From positions 1-64,000 of the forward strand of contig NZ_JADFAJ010000009.1 in assembly GCF_015665295.1 (NCBI RefSeq): a stretch of DNA of 64,000 nucleotides. The letters are read 5' to 3'. The notes beneath the pieces were generated by a model. The model was not told the DNA's origin and made no database searches. It was given only the letters and a program-made list of their open reading frames with translations. Source of the DNA: Maricaulis sp. (lineage in GTDB: Bacteria > Pseudomonadota > Alphaproteobacteria > Caulobacterales > Maricaulaceae). Of the stretch, positions 28,743-37,018 are shown piece after piece (position 1 is the first letter of the stretch; every line of letters starts with the position of its first letter). Position numbers and translations under genes: made by a program.

Positions 28743-31343
28743 ATGACCGACCACAGAGCAATCCGGCATGCCTTCGCAGGAGGCCTGATCCTCGCCGCCG
28801 GCCTCGCCAGCCCTGCCATGGCTGAGCCGATCGAATTCTATCAGGTCGAGGGTATCGCCTATGATGACAGCGTTCCGGCACCGGAAGACATGATCGGATG
28901 GGGGGTTGGCGAGCGGCCGGTCCGGCACGAGCAAATGGTCGCCTATCTGACCGAGATCGCGAACGGCTCCGACCGCATTTCCGTCGAGACGATCGGCTAC
29001 ACCCATGAACGCCGGCCGATCTTGTTCTTCGTAGTGACCTCGCCGGACAACCATGCCCGCATCGATGATATCCGTGCCAGCCACCTCGCCTCGCTGCAGC
29101 CTGGTGCCCCGGCCCATGACGGCCCCGCCATCCTCTGGCTGAACTACGGCGTTCACGGGGCTGAATCAGCCGGCATGGACGCCTCCATGCCGACGCTCTA
29201 CCACCTCGCCGCTGCGCAGGGTCCGCAGATCGAGGCAATGCTGGACAACAGCGTCATCCTGATCACCGCCATCTTTAATCCGGACGGCCATTCGCGGCGG
29301 GTCAACCATGTCGAGACCTTCGGCGGTGACGTCGCCAGGACCGACCCGGCGCACGAACAGCACAATCTGTGGACCACAGCGCGAACCAATCACTACTGGT
29401 TCGACCTCAACAGGCAGTGGCTGCTGCAAACCCAGCCGGAATCCCAAGCCTGGCTTGAGCAATGGCATGAATGGAAGCCGCAGGTTTCCGCCGATTTCCA
29501 CGAGATGGGTACGGAAAGCACCTTTTATTTTCATCCCGGCGAACCGCTGCGCCGCAATCCGCTGATCCCGGAGCGGGCACGCGATCTCACCCTCGGCATT
29601 GCCCAGCACCACATCGATTTCCTCGACAGCGAGGCGCGCCTCTACACATCCGAGGAAGGATTTGACAATTTCTATGTCGGCAAGGGGTCGACCTATCCGC
29701 AGGTCAATGGCTCGCTCGGGATACTGTTCGAAATCGGCGCTGCGCGCGGGGGTCTGATCGAGGCCGAACGCGGCCTGGTCAGCCATGGTGATAATGTCCG
29801 CACCCATTTCCGCACCTCGCTGACGACGATTGAAGGCGGCATTGCAGGGCATGACGAGATCGCGGCCTATCAACGCGAATTCTTCGCGAACGCGCTCGCG
29901 GCCGCCGGTCGCGACCGCGATCGTGGCTTCGTGTTCACGGCAGACGGCGACCCGGCCCGTGCCAACATGTTTGTCGACCTGCTCAACCGGCATGATATCC
30001 GGGTCAACCAACTGGCTCGCGATGTACGCAGCAATGGCCGCACCTACCGCGCCGGCGAAAGCTATGTCGTCGAGTTGAACCAGCCGCAATACACGATGAT
30101 CCGTTCAATGTTCGACCGTGTCACCACGTTCGAGGAGAACATCTTCTACGACGTGTCCGGTTGGACTTTGCCGCTCGCCTATGACCTCGAATACGCGGCG
30201 CTGGGTCGCGACTGGTCTGCCGACCTGGTCGGCAGCGAAACCGGCCCTGCGGACCTCGCGCAGCCGGCGCCGCCAAGCTCGAATTACGGCTATGTCCTGC
30301 GCTGGTCGGATTATAATGCGCCGCGCGGACTCTACCGACTCCTCGACGCCGACATCCGTGTGCGAGTAGCGACCGAACCGGCAACGATTGCGACGCACCA
30401 CGGTGCGACCGCGTTCGGCCCCGGGGCTGTCTTTGTGCCGCTGGTCGGCCAGGATTCTGACCGCGAAACCATCCACCAGCTGGTCTCCGCCATCGCCCGA
30501 GAAGACGGGGTTGCCGTGCACGCAGTCATGTCGGGCTCGACGGCGGGCGGGTCGCCGGACCTCGGAGACGGCAATGCTTTCAGGTCGGTACGCCGACCGG
30601 AGGTCCTCGTCCTGTTTGATGACGGGCTGGCCAGCTATGATGCTGGCGAAGTCTGGCACCAGCTCGATCACCGCATGCACGTGCCGGTGACCTTGCGGCG
30701 CAAGGATGATCTCGGTGGCCTTGACTGGTCGCGCTATACCCATCTTGTGATTGTGGGGGGTGGCAATACAGACCTGTCGGCCCGCTCGGCCGAACGGGTC
30801 GGCCAGTGGATCCGAGAGGATGGCGGCGTTCTGGTAACGATGCGCCAGGCATCACGCATGGCCCAGTCGACCTTCTTCAATCTCGAGGCCGATGAAGAGG
30901 ATGAGACGGACAGCGAAACGCCGGACCGTCGCAACTACGCCGAGATGGGCGTCGATGATGCCGAACATGTGATTGGCGGGGCAATCTTCGATACCGATCT
31001 GGATCCGTCCCACCCGATCGGATTTGGCTATGGCGATCGTGATCTGCCGGTCCATCGCAATACCAGCTTCACGCTGCAGCGCCCCGAGCATGATCCGTTC
31101 GCGGTCGTGGCGGAATACACTGAGACGCCTCTCCTGTCGGGTTACGCCTCGCAGCGCCGCCAGGACGAGATCGCCGGAACCCCCGCCATCATCGCCCAGC
31201 GTCTGGGTCGGGGCACGGTCGTGATGTTTGCGGACAACCCGACCTTCCGGGCGACATTCCGCGGCACCGAGCGCGCCTTCATGAACGCAATCTTCTTCGG
31301 CTCGCTCATCGACCGCCCGTCCGGCGACTACGAGGAGGAATAG
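28743..31343 (+). CDS. Secreted M14-family zinc carboxypeptidase
   Basis: An 866-residue exported metallopeptidase. The signal peptide spans residues 1-27 (AFAGGLILAAGLASPAMAEP). The M14 zinc ligands are visible as HGAES (H138, E141) and the third ligand H253 in SADFHEMG; GTESTFYFHPGEP follows. The C-terminal half (about 400-866) is not part of the peptidase fold and contains a glutamine-amidotransferase-like stretch THLVIVGGGNTDL and GWVREDGGVL-like sequence (QWIREDGGVLVTM), a two-part layout known in large bacterial M14 proteins. It most likely trims peptides in the periplasm or outside the cell. GAGGGG precedes the ATG. It opens a cluster of exported hydrolases. Confidence 0.86.
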   Translation: MTDHRAIRHAFAGGLILAAGLASPAMAEPIEFYQVEGIAYDDSVPAPEDMIGWGVGERPVRHEQMVAYLTEIANGSDRISVETIGYTHERRPILFFVVTSPDNHARIDDIRASHLASLQPGAPAHDGPAILWLNYGVHGAESAGMDASMPTLYHLAAAQGPQIEAMLDNSVILITAIFNPDGHSRRVNHVETFGGDVARTDPAHEQHNLWTTARTNHYWFDLNRQWLLQTQPESQAWLEQWHEWKPQVSADFHEMGTESTFYFHPGEPLRRNPLIPERARDLTLGIAQHHIDFLDSEARLYTSEEGFDNFYVGKGSTYPQVNGSLGILFEIGAARGGLIEAERGLVSHGDNVRTHFRTSLTTIEGGIAGHDEIAAYQREFFANALAAAGRDRDRGFVFTADGDPARANMFVDLLNRHDIRVNQLARDVRSNGRTYRAGESYVVELNQPQYTMIRSMFDRVTTFEENIFYDVSGWTLPLAYDLEYAALGRDWSADLVGSETGPADLAQPAPPSSNYGYVLRWSDYNAPRGLYRLLDADIRVRVATEPATIATHHGATAFGPGAVFVPLVGQDSDRETIHQLVSAIAREDGVAVHAVMSGSTAGGSPDLGDGNAFRSVRRPEVLVLFDDGLASYDAGEVWHQLDHRMHVPVTLRRKDDLGGLDWSRYTHLVIVGGGNTDLSARSAERVGQWIREDGGVLVTMRQASRMAQSTFFNLEADEEDETDSETPDRRNYAEMGVDDAEHVIGGAIFDTDLDPSHPIGFGYGDRDLPVHRNTSFTLQRPEHDPFAVVAEYTETPLLSGYASQRRQDEIAGTPAIIAQRLGRGTVVMFADNPTFRATFRGTERAFMNAIFFGSLIDRPSGDYEEE

Positions 31344-31348
31344 GGATC

Positions 31349-31379
31349 ACCCGGCGCCCGCTTGCGACCGGCGCCGGGT
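31349..31379. terminator. Hairpin between convergent genes (weak terminator)
   Basis: A perfect 10-bp GC stem, acccggcgcc (31349-31358) and ggcgccgggt (31370-31379), lies between the stops of two convergent genes. No T-run is present on either side, so termination would need Rho or other help. Confidence 0.45.
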
Positions 31380-31398
31380 CACTGCCTTCAGCGCAGGC

Positions 31399-32223
31399 TC
31401 ACTCGGGTTGGGGCTGCGCGGGACCGGGATGGCGAGACACGTTGTTGAGCGCCGCAGACCAGACATTGGGCCGGATATCGCACTGCATGTTGTTCTGTCC
31501 GATATCATAGGGACCGTCATAGGTCGGACAGAGGCATTGCGTCATCCCGTTCTCGTCGGCATCTCCGCAGGGCGCCGTCATGCAGCCCGCATAACGCGTC
31601 CCCGTCTCTTCGCAGGCGGTTGAGCCAAAGTCATAGACCTGGCTGTAATCCAGCGAGAAGGTCGAAATCAGCGTTGCCTCCGGGAGGTAGGGATAGAGGG
31701 TCTGTCCCTCGCGTGTGGCCATGTCGCCGAGATAGCTGCACACCGGCGCAAACTGGCAATAGGCTTCCTGTGCGATATGCGGATCGTCCATGTCGCAACG
31801 CCCGGTCAACAGGCTGGCCATGTTCAGGCAGCCGGAACCATCTTCCAGGCAAATCTCGATGGTCGCATCGCGAACCACCGGATTGAGGATCGATCCGATC
31901 TCGACATAATTATAGGTGGTGCCATGCGCCTGCTGCGGTTCGGTGATCGCATAGCAGGTACAATCCGCATTGGCGGTCGCGCCATCCCGACCGTCGCCGG
32001 GCACGCATGGCAGATGGGGGCCCGTGCCACCATCGCCTGTCGGAGACCCGTTGTCCGGCCCGGAGTAATAGCAAAGGGCGTAAGGATTTCCGGTACAGGC
32101 GAGGAAATTCGACATCGATTCAAACGCATCCGCACGCGGCGGCTCGTCCTGAGCCTGTGCTGCGACGCCCGAAAGGAGAAGCGCGGCGAGAACGCTGATC
32201 AGCTTGAGAACAGGCTTCATCAT
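31399..32223 (-). CDS. Cysteine-rich exported protein of unknown family
   Basis: 274 residues from the ATG at 32223 (a second ATG follows directly), with GGAGG nine bases upstream. The signal peptide is residues 1-24 (LKLISVLAALLLSGVAAQA). The mature protein has 16 cysteines, several in close pairs (DCTCYA, QCLCPTYD, AGCMTAPCGD), so a multi-disulfide periplasmic or surface protein is likely. No enzyme motif or lipobox was recognised. It is transcribed opposite to its neighbours and about 260 bases separate it from the amidohydrolase pair. Function unknown. Confidence 0.7.
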   Translation of the reverse strand: MMKPVLKLISVLAALLLSGVAAQAQDEPPRADAFESMSNFLACTGNPYALCYYSGPDNGSPTGDGGTGPHLPCVPGDGRDGATANADCTCYAITEPQQAHGTTYNYVEIGSILNPVVRDATIEICLEDGSGCLNMASLLTGRCDMDDPHIAQEAYCQFAPVCSYLGDMATREGQTLYPYLPEATLISTFSLDYSQVYDFGSTACEETGTRYAGCMTAPCGDADENGMTQCLCPTYDGPYDIGQNNMQCDIRPNVWSAALNNVSRHPGPAQPQPE

Positions 32224-32487
32224 TGGCTTCGGCCTCCAACGTGGATGAAATTCGGATCGCATTGCCTTGATCCGCCCGTCACAGGATATAACCTGAAATT
32301 GCACCCAGTGGAAAGATAACCAATAGTCCGCGAGGCCACACTCAAAGATTTTCGAAGCATCTCACTGAAAATCCACAAATCTTTGTGAGACCTCGCCCGA
32401 CAGGGTTTGACGGCGGCGCCGTGAAGGCGTTCAATCCGGGTCTCTCGGTCGGCCCGGTCAGGCCGGACACAAAGTGGGGAATAGACA

Positions 32488-33915
32488 ATGACACTCAAGG
32501 CATGGATGCCAGCGCTCGCGGCGACCGCCGCAATCGGCCTGGCAGCGTGCAGCGCCGGAAGCGGATCGGACGATTCGGGCGCTGTTTCTGCTGATACGGA
32601 CACTGTCCGGCACAGTCTCGATCCGTATCCGTCAACCTATACGCCGCGTCCCAGCGGTGTCACCCTGATCCAGGGCGCAACGGTCCTTGATGGCATCGGT
32701 GGCGAGATCGAAAATGGCGATGTTCTGATCGAGAACGGTCGCATCTCGGCCGTCGGAACCGGTCTGGAAGCCCCAGAAGGCGCCACCGTGATTGACGCCA
32801 CCGGCCGCTATGTCACGCCCGGCGTGATCGACATTCACTCCCATCTCGGTGCCTACCCCTCCCCCAGTGTCGACGCGCACAGCGACGGCAATGAAGCGAC
32901 CCAGCCGGTCACGGCGGAGGTCTGGGTCGAACACAGTGTCTGGCCGCAGGATCCCGGCTTCGACGCAGCCCTCGCGGGTGGCGTCACAACGCTCCACGTC
33001 CTGCCCGGCTCGGCCAATCTGTTCGGCGGACGCGGTGTGACATTGCGCAATGTGTCCGGCCGTACCGTGCAGGATATGAAGTTCCCCGACGCGCCCTACA
33101 CCCTGAAAATGGCATGCGGCGAAAACCCGTCGCGCGTCTACGGCAATCGCGGCCAGTCCCCGGCCACCGATATGGGCAACATGGCGGGCTACCGCGCCGC
33201 CTGGATCCGGGCCTCGGACTATCGCGACAGCTGGCATGATTACTGGGAAGCCGCCGAGAACGGCGAAGAAGCCGACGCGCCGACCCGTGATCTTGAGCTT
33301 GAGACATTGATGGGTGTGCTGGACGGCGAAATCCTGATCCAGATGCATTGCTATCGTGCCGACCAGATGGCCCAGGTGATGGATATGTCGGAAGAGTTCG
33401 GCTACCAGGTCACGACCTTCCACCACGCCGTCGAAGCCTACAAGATCCCCGACCTTCTGGCCGAAAACGGCGCTTGCGCGGCCGTCTGGGCTGATTGGGG
33501 TGGCTTCAAGATGGAAGCCTATGACGCGGTTCGCGAGAACCTCGCCATGACCCATGCCAACGGCGCCTGCGCGATGATCCACTCCGACAGCGACATGGGC
33601 ATCCAGCGTCTCAACCAGGAAGTTGCCAAGGCACTTGGTGATGGTCGTCGGGCGGGTCTCGAGATTTCCGATGGCGAAGCCTGGGCCTGGCTGTCCTCAA
33701 ACCCGGCGCAGGCGCTGGGAATCGCCGACCAGACCGGCAGCCTTCAGCCCGGTCTTCGGGCCGATGTCGTACTGTGGTCCGGCAATCCATACTCCACCTA
33801 TACCCGGGCCGATCAGGTCTGGATTGACGGGGCCATGAGCTTTGATCGCCGCGATGAGGACGAACAACCCGTTCGCGACTTCATGCTCGGCCAGCCCGGC
33901 GAGGGAGACGACTGA
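32488..33915 (+). CDS. Amidohydrolase-superfamily lipoprotein (metal ligands intact)
   Basis: A 475-residue imidazolonepropionase-like amidohydrolase anchored in the envelope. The lipobox LAAC places the lipidated cysteine at residue 21. The metal-binding set is complete: the HxH pair in VIDIHSHLG (H117, H119), a histidine in IQMHCYRADQ, histidines in TTFHHAVEAYK, and HSDSD near the end of the barrel. The C-terminal ADVVLWSGNPYSTYTRADQVWIDG is the usual beta-sandwich ending. The substrate is unknown; exported members often act on N-acyl amino acids or small cyclic amides. Its TGA overlaps the ATG of the next gene by one base, implying coupled synthesis. Confidence 0.87.
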   Translation: MTLKAWMPALAATAAIGLAACSAGSGSDDSGAVSADTDTVRHSLDPYPSTYTPRPSGVTLIQGATVLDGIGGEIENGDVLIENGRISAVGTGLEAPEGATVIDATGRYVTPGVIDIHSHLGAYPSPSVDAHSDGNEATQPVTAEVWVEHSVWPQDPGFDAALAGGVTTLHVLPGSANLFGGRGVTLRNVSGRTVQDMKFPDAPYTLKMACGENPSRVYGNRGQSPATDMGNMAGYRAAWIRASDYRDSWHDYWEAAENGEEADAPTRDLELETLMGVLDGEILIQMHCYRADQMAQVMDMSEEFGYQVTTFHHAVEAYKIPDLLAENGACAAVWADWGGFKMEAYDAVRENLAMTHANGACAMIHSDSDMGIQRLNQEVAKALGDGRRAGLEISDGEAWAWLSSNPAQALGIADQTGSLQPGLRADVVLWSGNPYSTYTRADQVWIDGAMSFDRRDEDEQPVRDFMLGQPGEGDD

Positions 33916-35186
33916 TGAGAACCCTTATTCCCGCACTCGCGCTGGCCCTGGCCAGTGCCGCTCCCGGCCTGGCGCAGAGCTATGCCGTTACCAATGGCCG
34001 TGTCGTCACCAATACCGATCAGGGGATCATCCCGAACGGAACGGTGCTGGTGCGTGACGGCAGTATCGTTGCCGTCGGCACGGATGTGACCATTCCGGTC
34101 GGCACCGAGGTCATCGACGCCGAGGGCGGCTGGATTACGCCCGGCCTGTTTGCACCCTTCACCCAGATCGGCCTTATCGAGGTCGCACTGGAAGGCTCGA
34201 CCACCGATGCCGGCGCGAGCGATTCGCCATATTCGGTCGCACTGGATGTCAGCGACGGCTTCAACCCTGCCGGCACCCATATCGCCGCGACCCGCATGCG
34301 CGGGGTTACCCGGGCGGCAATCTATCCATCGACCGGCCACAACATTTTTGGCGGTCAGGGCGGGCTGGTGGACACCAGCGGCGATCCCGACTCAGTCTTC
34401 GAAAGCGGCAGTTTCGTGTTCGCTGACCTCAGCCAGTCAGGCGCCGCCACCGCGGGTGGCTCGCGCCCGGCAGCCTGGGCCTATCTGGAAGCGGCCTTCA
34501 ATGATGCCCGCGGCTATCCGGGCCGCTTCTCGGCCGATCATGAAGGCGATGCGCTCAACCGCTATGACGCACAGGCGCTCTTGCCGGTTGTTCGTGGCCG
34601 GGTACCGCTGGTGCTGAATATCGACCGCGCGGCCGACCTTCGCCGGGCGATCCGTTTCCAGGCCGACAATGCACCCGTCCAGCTCATTATCGGGGGCGGA
34701 GCTGAAGCCTGGCTGGTCGCCGATGAGCTGGCCGCTGCGGGTATTCCGGTGATGCTTGATCCGCTGCGCAACCTGCCGGCCTCGTTCGACGAAATCGCCG
34801 CCACCCTGCACGGCGCCCAGCGCCTGCATGAGGCCGGTGTGACCATTGCCTACACAACGCAGACCTCGGACGGCTATTATAATGCCCGCCTGATCACGCA
34901 GCATGCCGGCAATGCGGTCACGAATGGCGTGGCCTGGGACCAGGCCTTCCGCTCCATCACCCTCACTCCGGCGGAAATCTATGGCATGGGGGATCGCTAC
35001 GGCGCCCTGGCCACAGGTTATGCCGGAGACGTTGTGGTGTGGGATGGTGACCCGCTGGAGGTCATGAGTTCGCCGGTCGCGGTGCTGATTGACGGTGAAG
35101 CCACCGAGATGGATTCACGTCAAACGCGCCTGCGGGACCGTTACATCAATATCACGGACGAGACGCCATTCGCCTATCGGCGATAG
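33915..35186 (+). CDS. Exported amidohydrolase-fold protein lacking the metal-binding residues (probable pseudoenzyme)
   Basis: 423 residues with a cleavable signal peptide (MRTLIPALALALASAAPGLA). It has the amidohydrolase scaffold: beta-sandwich start VTNGRVVTNTDQGII, GGWITPG, and the ending AGDVVVWDGDPLEV. The catalytic positions are changed. ITPGLFAPFTQIG replaces the HxH motif (F82 and Q84 in place of His), LVLNIDRAADL replaces the next His segment, LIIGGGAEAW replaces the HH segment, and YTTQTSDG replaces HSDSD. It is probably not hydrolytic and may bind substrate or pair with the preceding enzyme. It is translationally coupled to that enzyme through TGATG. Confidence 0.82.
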   Translation: MRTLIPALALALASAAPGLAQSYAVTNGRVVTNTDQGIIPNGTVLVRDGSIVAVGTDVTIPVGTEVIDAEGGWITPGLFAPFTQIGLIEVALEGSTTDAGASDSPYSVALDVSDGFNPAGTHIAATRMRGVTRAAIYPSTGHNIFGGQGGLVDTSGDPDSVFESGSFVFADLSQSGAATAGGSRPAAWAYLEAAFNDARGYPGRFSADHEGDALNRYDAQALLPVVRGRVPLVLNIDRAADLRRAIRFQADNAPVQLIIGGGAEAWLVADELAAAGIPVMLDPLRNLPASFDEIAATLHGAQRLHEAGVTIAYTTQTSDGYYNARLITQHAGNAVTNGVAWDQAFRSITLTPAEIYGMGDRYGALATGYAGDVVVWDGDPLEVMSSPVAVLIDGEATEMDSRQTRLRDRYINITDETPFAYRR

Positions 35187-35204
35187 TCGATCAGCCTTGT
35201 TGCG

Positions 35205-35232
35205 TTGACTTGCAGCCGGGCACCCGTATTTT
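35205..35232 (+). promoter_or_regulatory. Predicted sigma-70-type promoter of the RNA helicase gene
   Basis: TTGACT (35205-35210) and TATTTT (35227-35232) are separated by 16 bases. The expected start of transcription, near 35240, leaves a 5' leader of about 80 bases that contains the hairpin at 35245-35269. Confidence 0.55.
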
Positions 35233-35244
35233 GCGCTCACGAAG

Positions 35245-35269
35245 CGGCCGCGCCACAACGGCGCGGCCG
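35245..35269 (+). other. Strong hairpin in the predicted 5' leader of the RNA helicase mRNA
   Basis: cggccgcgcc (35245-35254) pairs perfectly with ggcgcggccg (35260-35269) around acaac. No T-run follows, and the element lies downstream of the predicted promoter, so it is more likely a structured 5' UTR than a terminator. Confidence 0.5.
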
Positions 35270-35322
35270 TACCGTTTGCAGGTCAAACAACGCACCGTTT
35301 ACCGATCAACCAAAAGGACGCC

Positions 35323-36864
35323 ATGACGTTCGCAGAACTGGGTCTGAGCCCGAAACTACTCGAAGCCATCGAAAAAGCTGGCTACAGCGAACCGACCCCG
35401 ATCCAGGCTGGCGCGATTCCGCCAGCGCTTGCGGGGCGCGATGTACTCGGCATTGCCCAGACCGGTACCGGCAAGACTGCATCCTTCACCCTGCCCCTGA
35501 TCGAGCGCCTGTCGCGCGGCCGCGCCAAGGCGCGCATGCCGCGCTCGCTGATCATCGCGCCGACCCGTGAACTGGCGGCCCAGTGTGCCGAGAACTTCGA
35601 GACCTATTCCGAGGGGCAGCGCCTCTCGATGGCCTTGCTGATCGGTGGCGTGGCTTTTGGTCCGCAGGAGGAAATCCTCAACAAGGGCGCAGACGTCCTG
35701 ATCGCGACGCCCGGCCGCCTGCTCGACCATTTCGGGCGCGGCAAGCTTTTGATGACCGGCGTGCAAATGCTGGTCGTCGACGAAGCCGACCGCATGCTGG
35801 ACATGGGCTTCATTCCTGATCTGGAAAAAATCTTCTCCCTCGTCCCGCCACCGCCGCGCCGCCAGACCCTGTTCTTCTCGGCCACGATGCCCAAGGAGAT
35901 CCAGAGCCTGGTCGACCGTTTCCTGCGCGACCCGGAGCGCGTCGAAGTTTCGCGGCCGGCCCAGACCGGCGCCAACATCACCCAGCTGATGGTCCGACTC
36001 ACCGACAATTCCGCCAAGGCCAAGCGAGTCGCCCTGCGCGTCGCCATGGCCCGCGAAGGCGTCCGCAACGGCATCATCTTCTCGAACCGCAAGCGGGACG
36101 TCGATGTCGTCGCGCGCTCGCTGCAGCGTCACGGCTTTTCAGCCGCGCCCATCCATGGCGATCTCGACCAATCGGCGCGCACCGCGACGCTGGCCGACTT
36201 CAAGGCCGGCACTTTGCGCTTCCTCGTGGCGTCCGACGTGGCGGCCCGCGGGCTCGACATTCCCGATGTCAGCCATGTTTTCAATTACGACATGCCGCAT
36301 CACGCCGACGACTATGTCCACCGTATTGGCCGGACCGGGCGGGCCGGCAAGATGGGTGAATCCATCACGATTTTTGCGCCGGGTGATGAGAAGTCACTGG
36401 CAGCCGTCGTGAAGCTTATCAAGCAGGACATTCCCGAGCTCGTCCTCGATGATCTCGACAGCGCCCTCGCCGAGGTCGGCATCGGGTCGTCCGGTGGGCG
36501 TTCTGCGTCAAGCCGCAGCAGTTCCCGCGGCAAGTCCGAGAGTTCGGGGCGGGCGCGCCGACCGCGGTCCAGCAAATCCGAGTCTGAATCGCCTCGCGCG
36601 GCGGAGGTCCAACCGGCACCCGTCGCAGAAGCGGTCGAAGATGTCACGCCCGTCACGACCGCCGCTCCGGCCGAGGAAAAGCAGCCGGTCGCCGAACGCG
36701 AGAACCGTCCGCCGCGTGCCAGGCGTGAGCGGGAACGTGAAAGCGATGACAATCGTCGCTCGTCGCGCAAGTCGGGGCAGACGCGTGAGCGTGGGGCCGA
36801 CCATGATCGTTCCGTTATTGGTTTTGGCGATCATGTTCCCAGCTTCATGAACGCCGACCGCTAG
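35323..36864 (+). CDS. rhlE: DEAD-box ATP-dependent RNA helicase, RhlE type
   Basis: A 513-residue RNA helicase. All core motifs are present in order: the Q-motif region around YSEPTPIQAGAIP, AQTGTGKT, PTREL, VDEADRML, SAT, SDVAARGLDIP and HRIGRTGRAG (core ends near residue 365). The remaining 140 residues are a low-complexity tail rich in S, R, E and P (for example SSRSSSRGKSESSGRARRPR), likely an unstructured RNA-binding region that helps ribosome or degradosome association. AAGGA precedes the ATG. Naming it RhlE rather than another DEAD-box paralogue is by overall resemblance. Confidence 0.88.
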   Translation: MTFAELGLSPKLLEAIEKAGYSEPTPIQAGAIPPALAGRDVLGIAQTGTGKTASFTLPLIERLSRGRAKARMPRSLIIAPTRELAAQCAENFETYSEGQRLSMALLIGGVAFGPQEEILNKGADVLIATPGRLLDHFGRGKLLMTGVQMLVVDEADRMLDMGFIPDLEKIFSLVPPPPRRQTLFFSATMPKEIQSLVDRFLRDPERVEVSRPAQTGANITQLMVRLTDNSAKAKRVALRVAMAREGVRNGIIFSNRKRDVDVVARSLQRHGFSAAPIHGDLDQSARTATLADFKAGTLRFLVASDVAARGLDIPDVSHVFNYDMPHHADDYVHRIGRTGRAGKMGESITIFAPGDEKSLAAVVKLIKQDIPELVLDDLDSALAEVGIGSSGGRSASSRSSSRGKSESSGRARRPRSSKSESESPRAAEVQPAPVAEAVEDVTPVTTAAPAEEKQPVAERENRPPRARRERERESDDNRRSSRKSGQTRERGADHDRSVIGFGDHVPSFMNADR

Positions 36865-36873
36865 ACATGATCC

Positions 36874-36937
36874 GGGGTCGCTGAAACCGGCTATCCGGCT
36901 CGGCGGCCCCTTTGCTCATACGCTATGAGCAATTTTT
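36874..36937 (+). terminator. Tandem hairpin terminator after the RNA helicase
   Basis: A first stem, ggggtcgc/gcggcccc (36874-36910), contains a nested ccgg hairpin and is followed by only TTT. A second, TTGCTCATA/TATGAGCAA (36912-36932, loop cgc), is followed directly by TTTTT and is a convincing intrinsic terminator. Confidence 0.8.
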
Positions 36938-37018
36938 ACGACTTCTTTCCCTTTGCGCACTAGTTTCATCCTTAACCGCAGGGCGAATCCATTCGCCTCC
37001 GCAGGAAAGGACTTTCTG

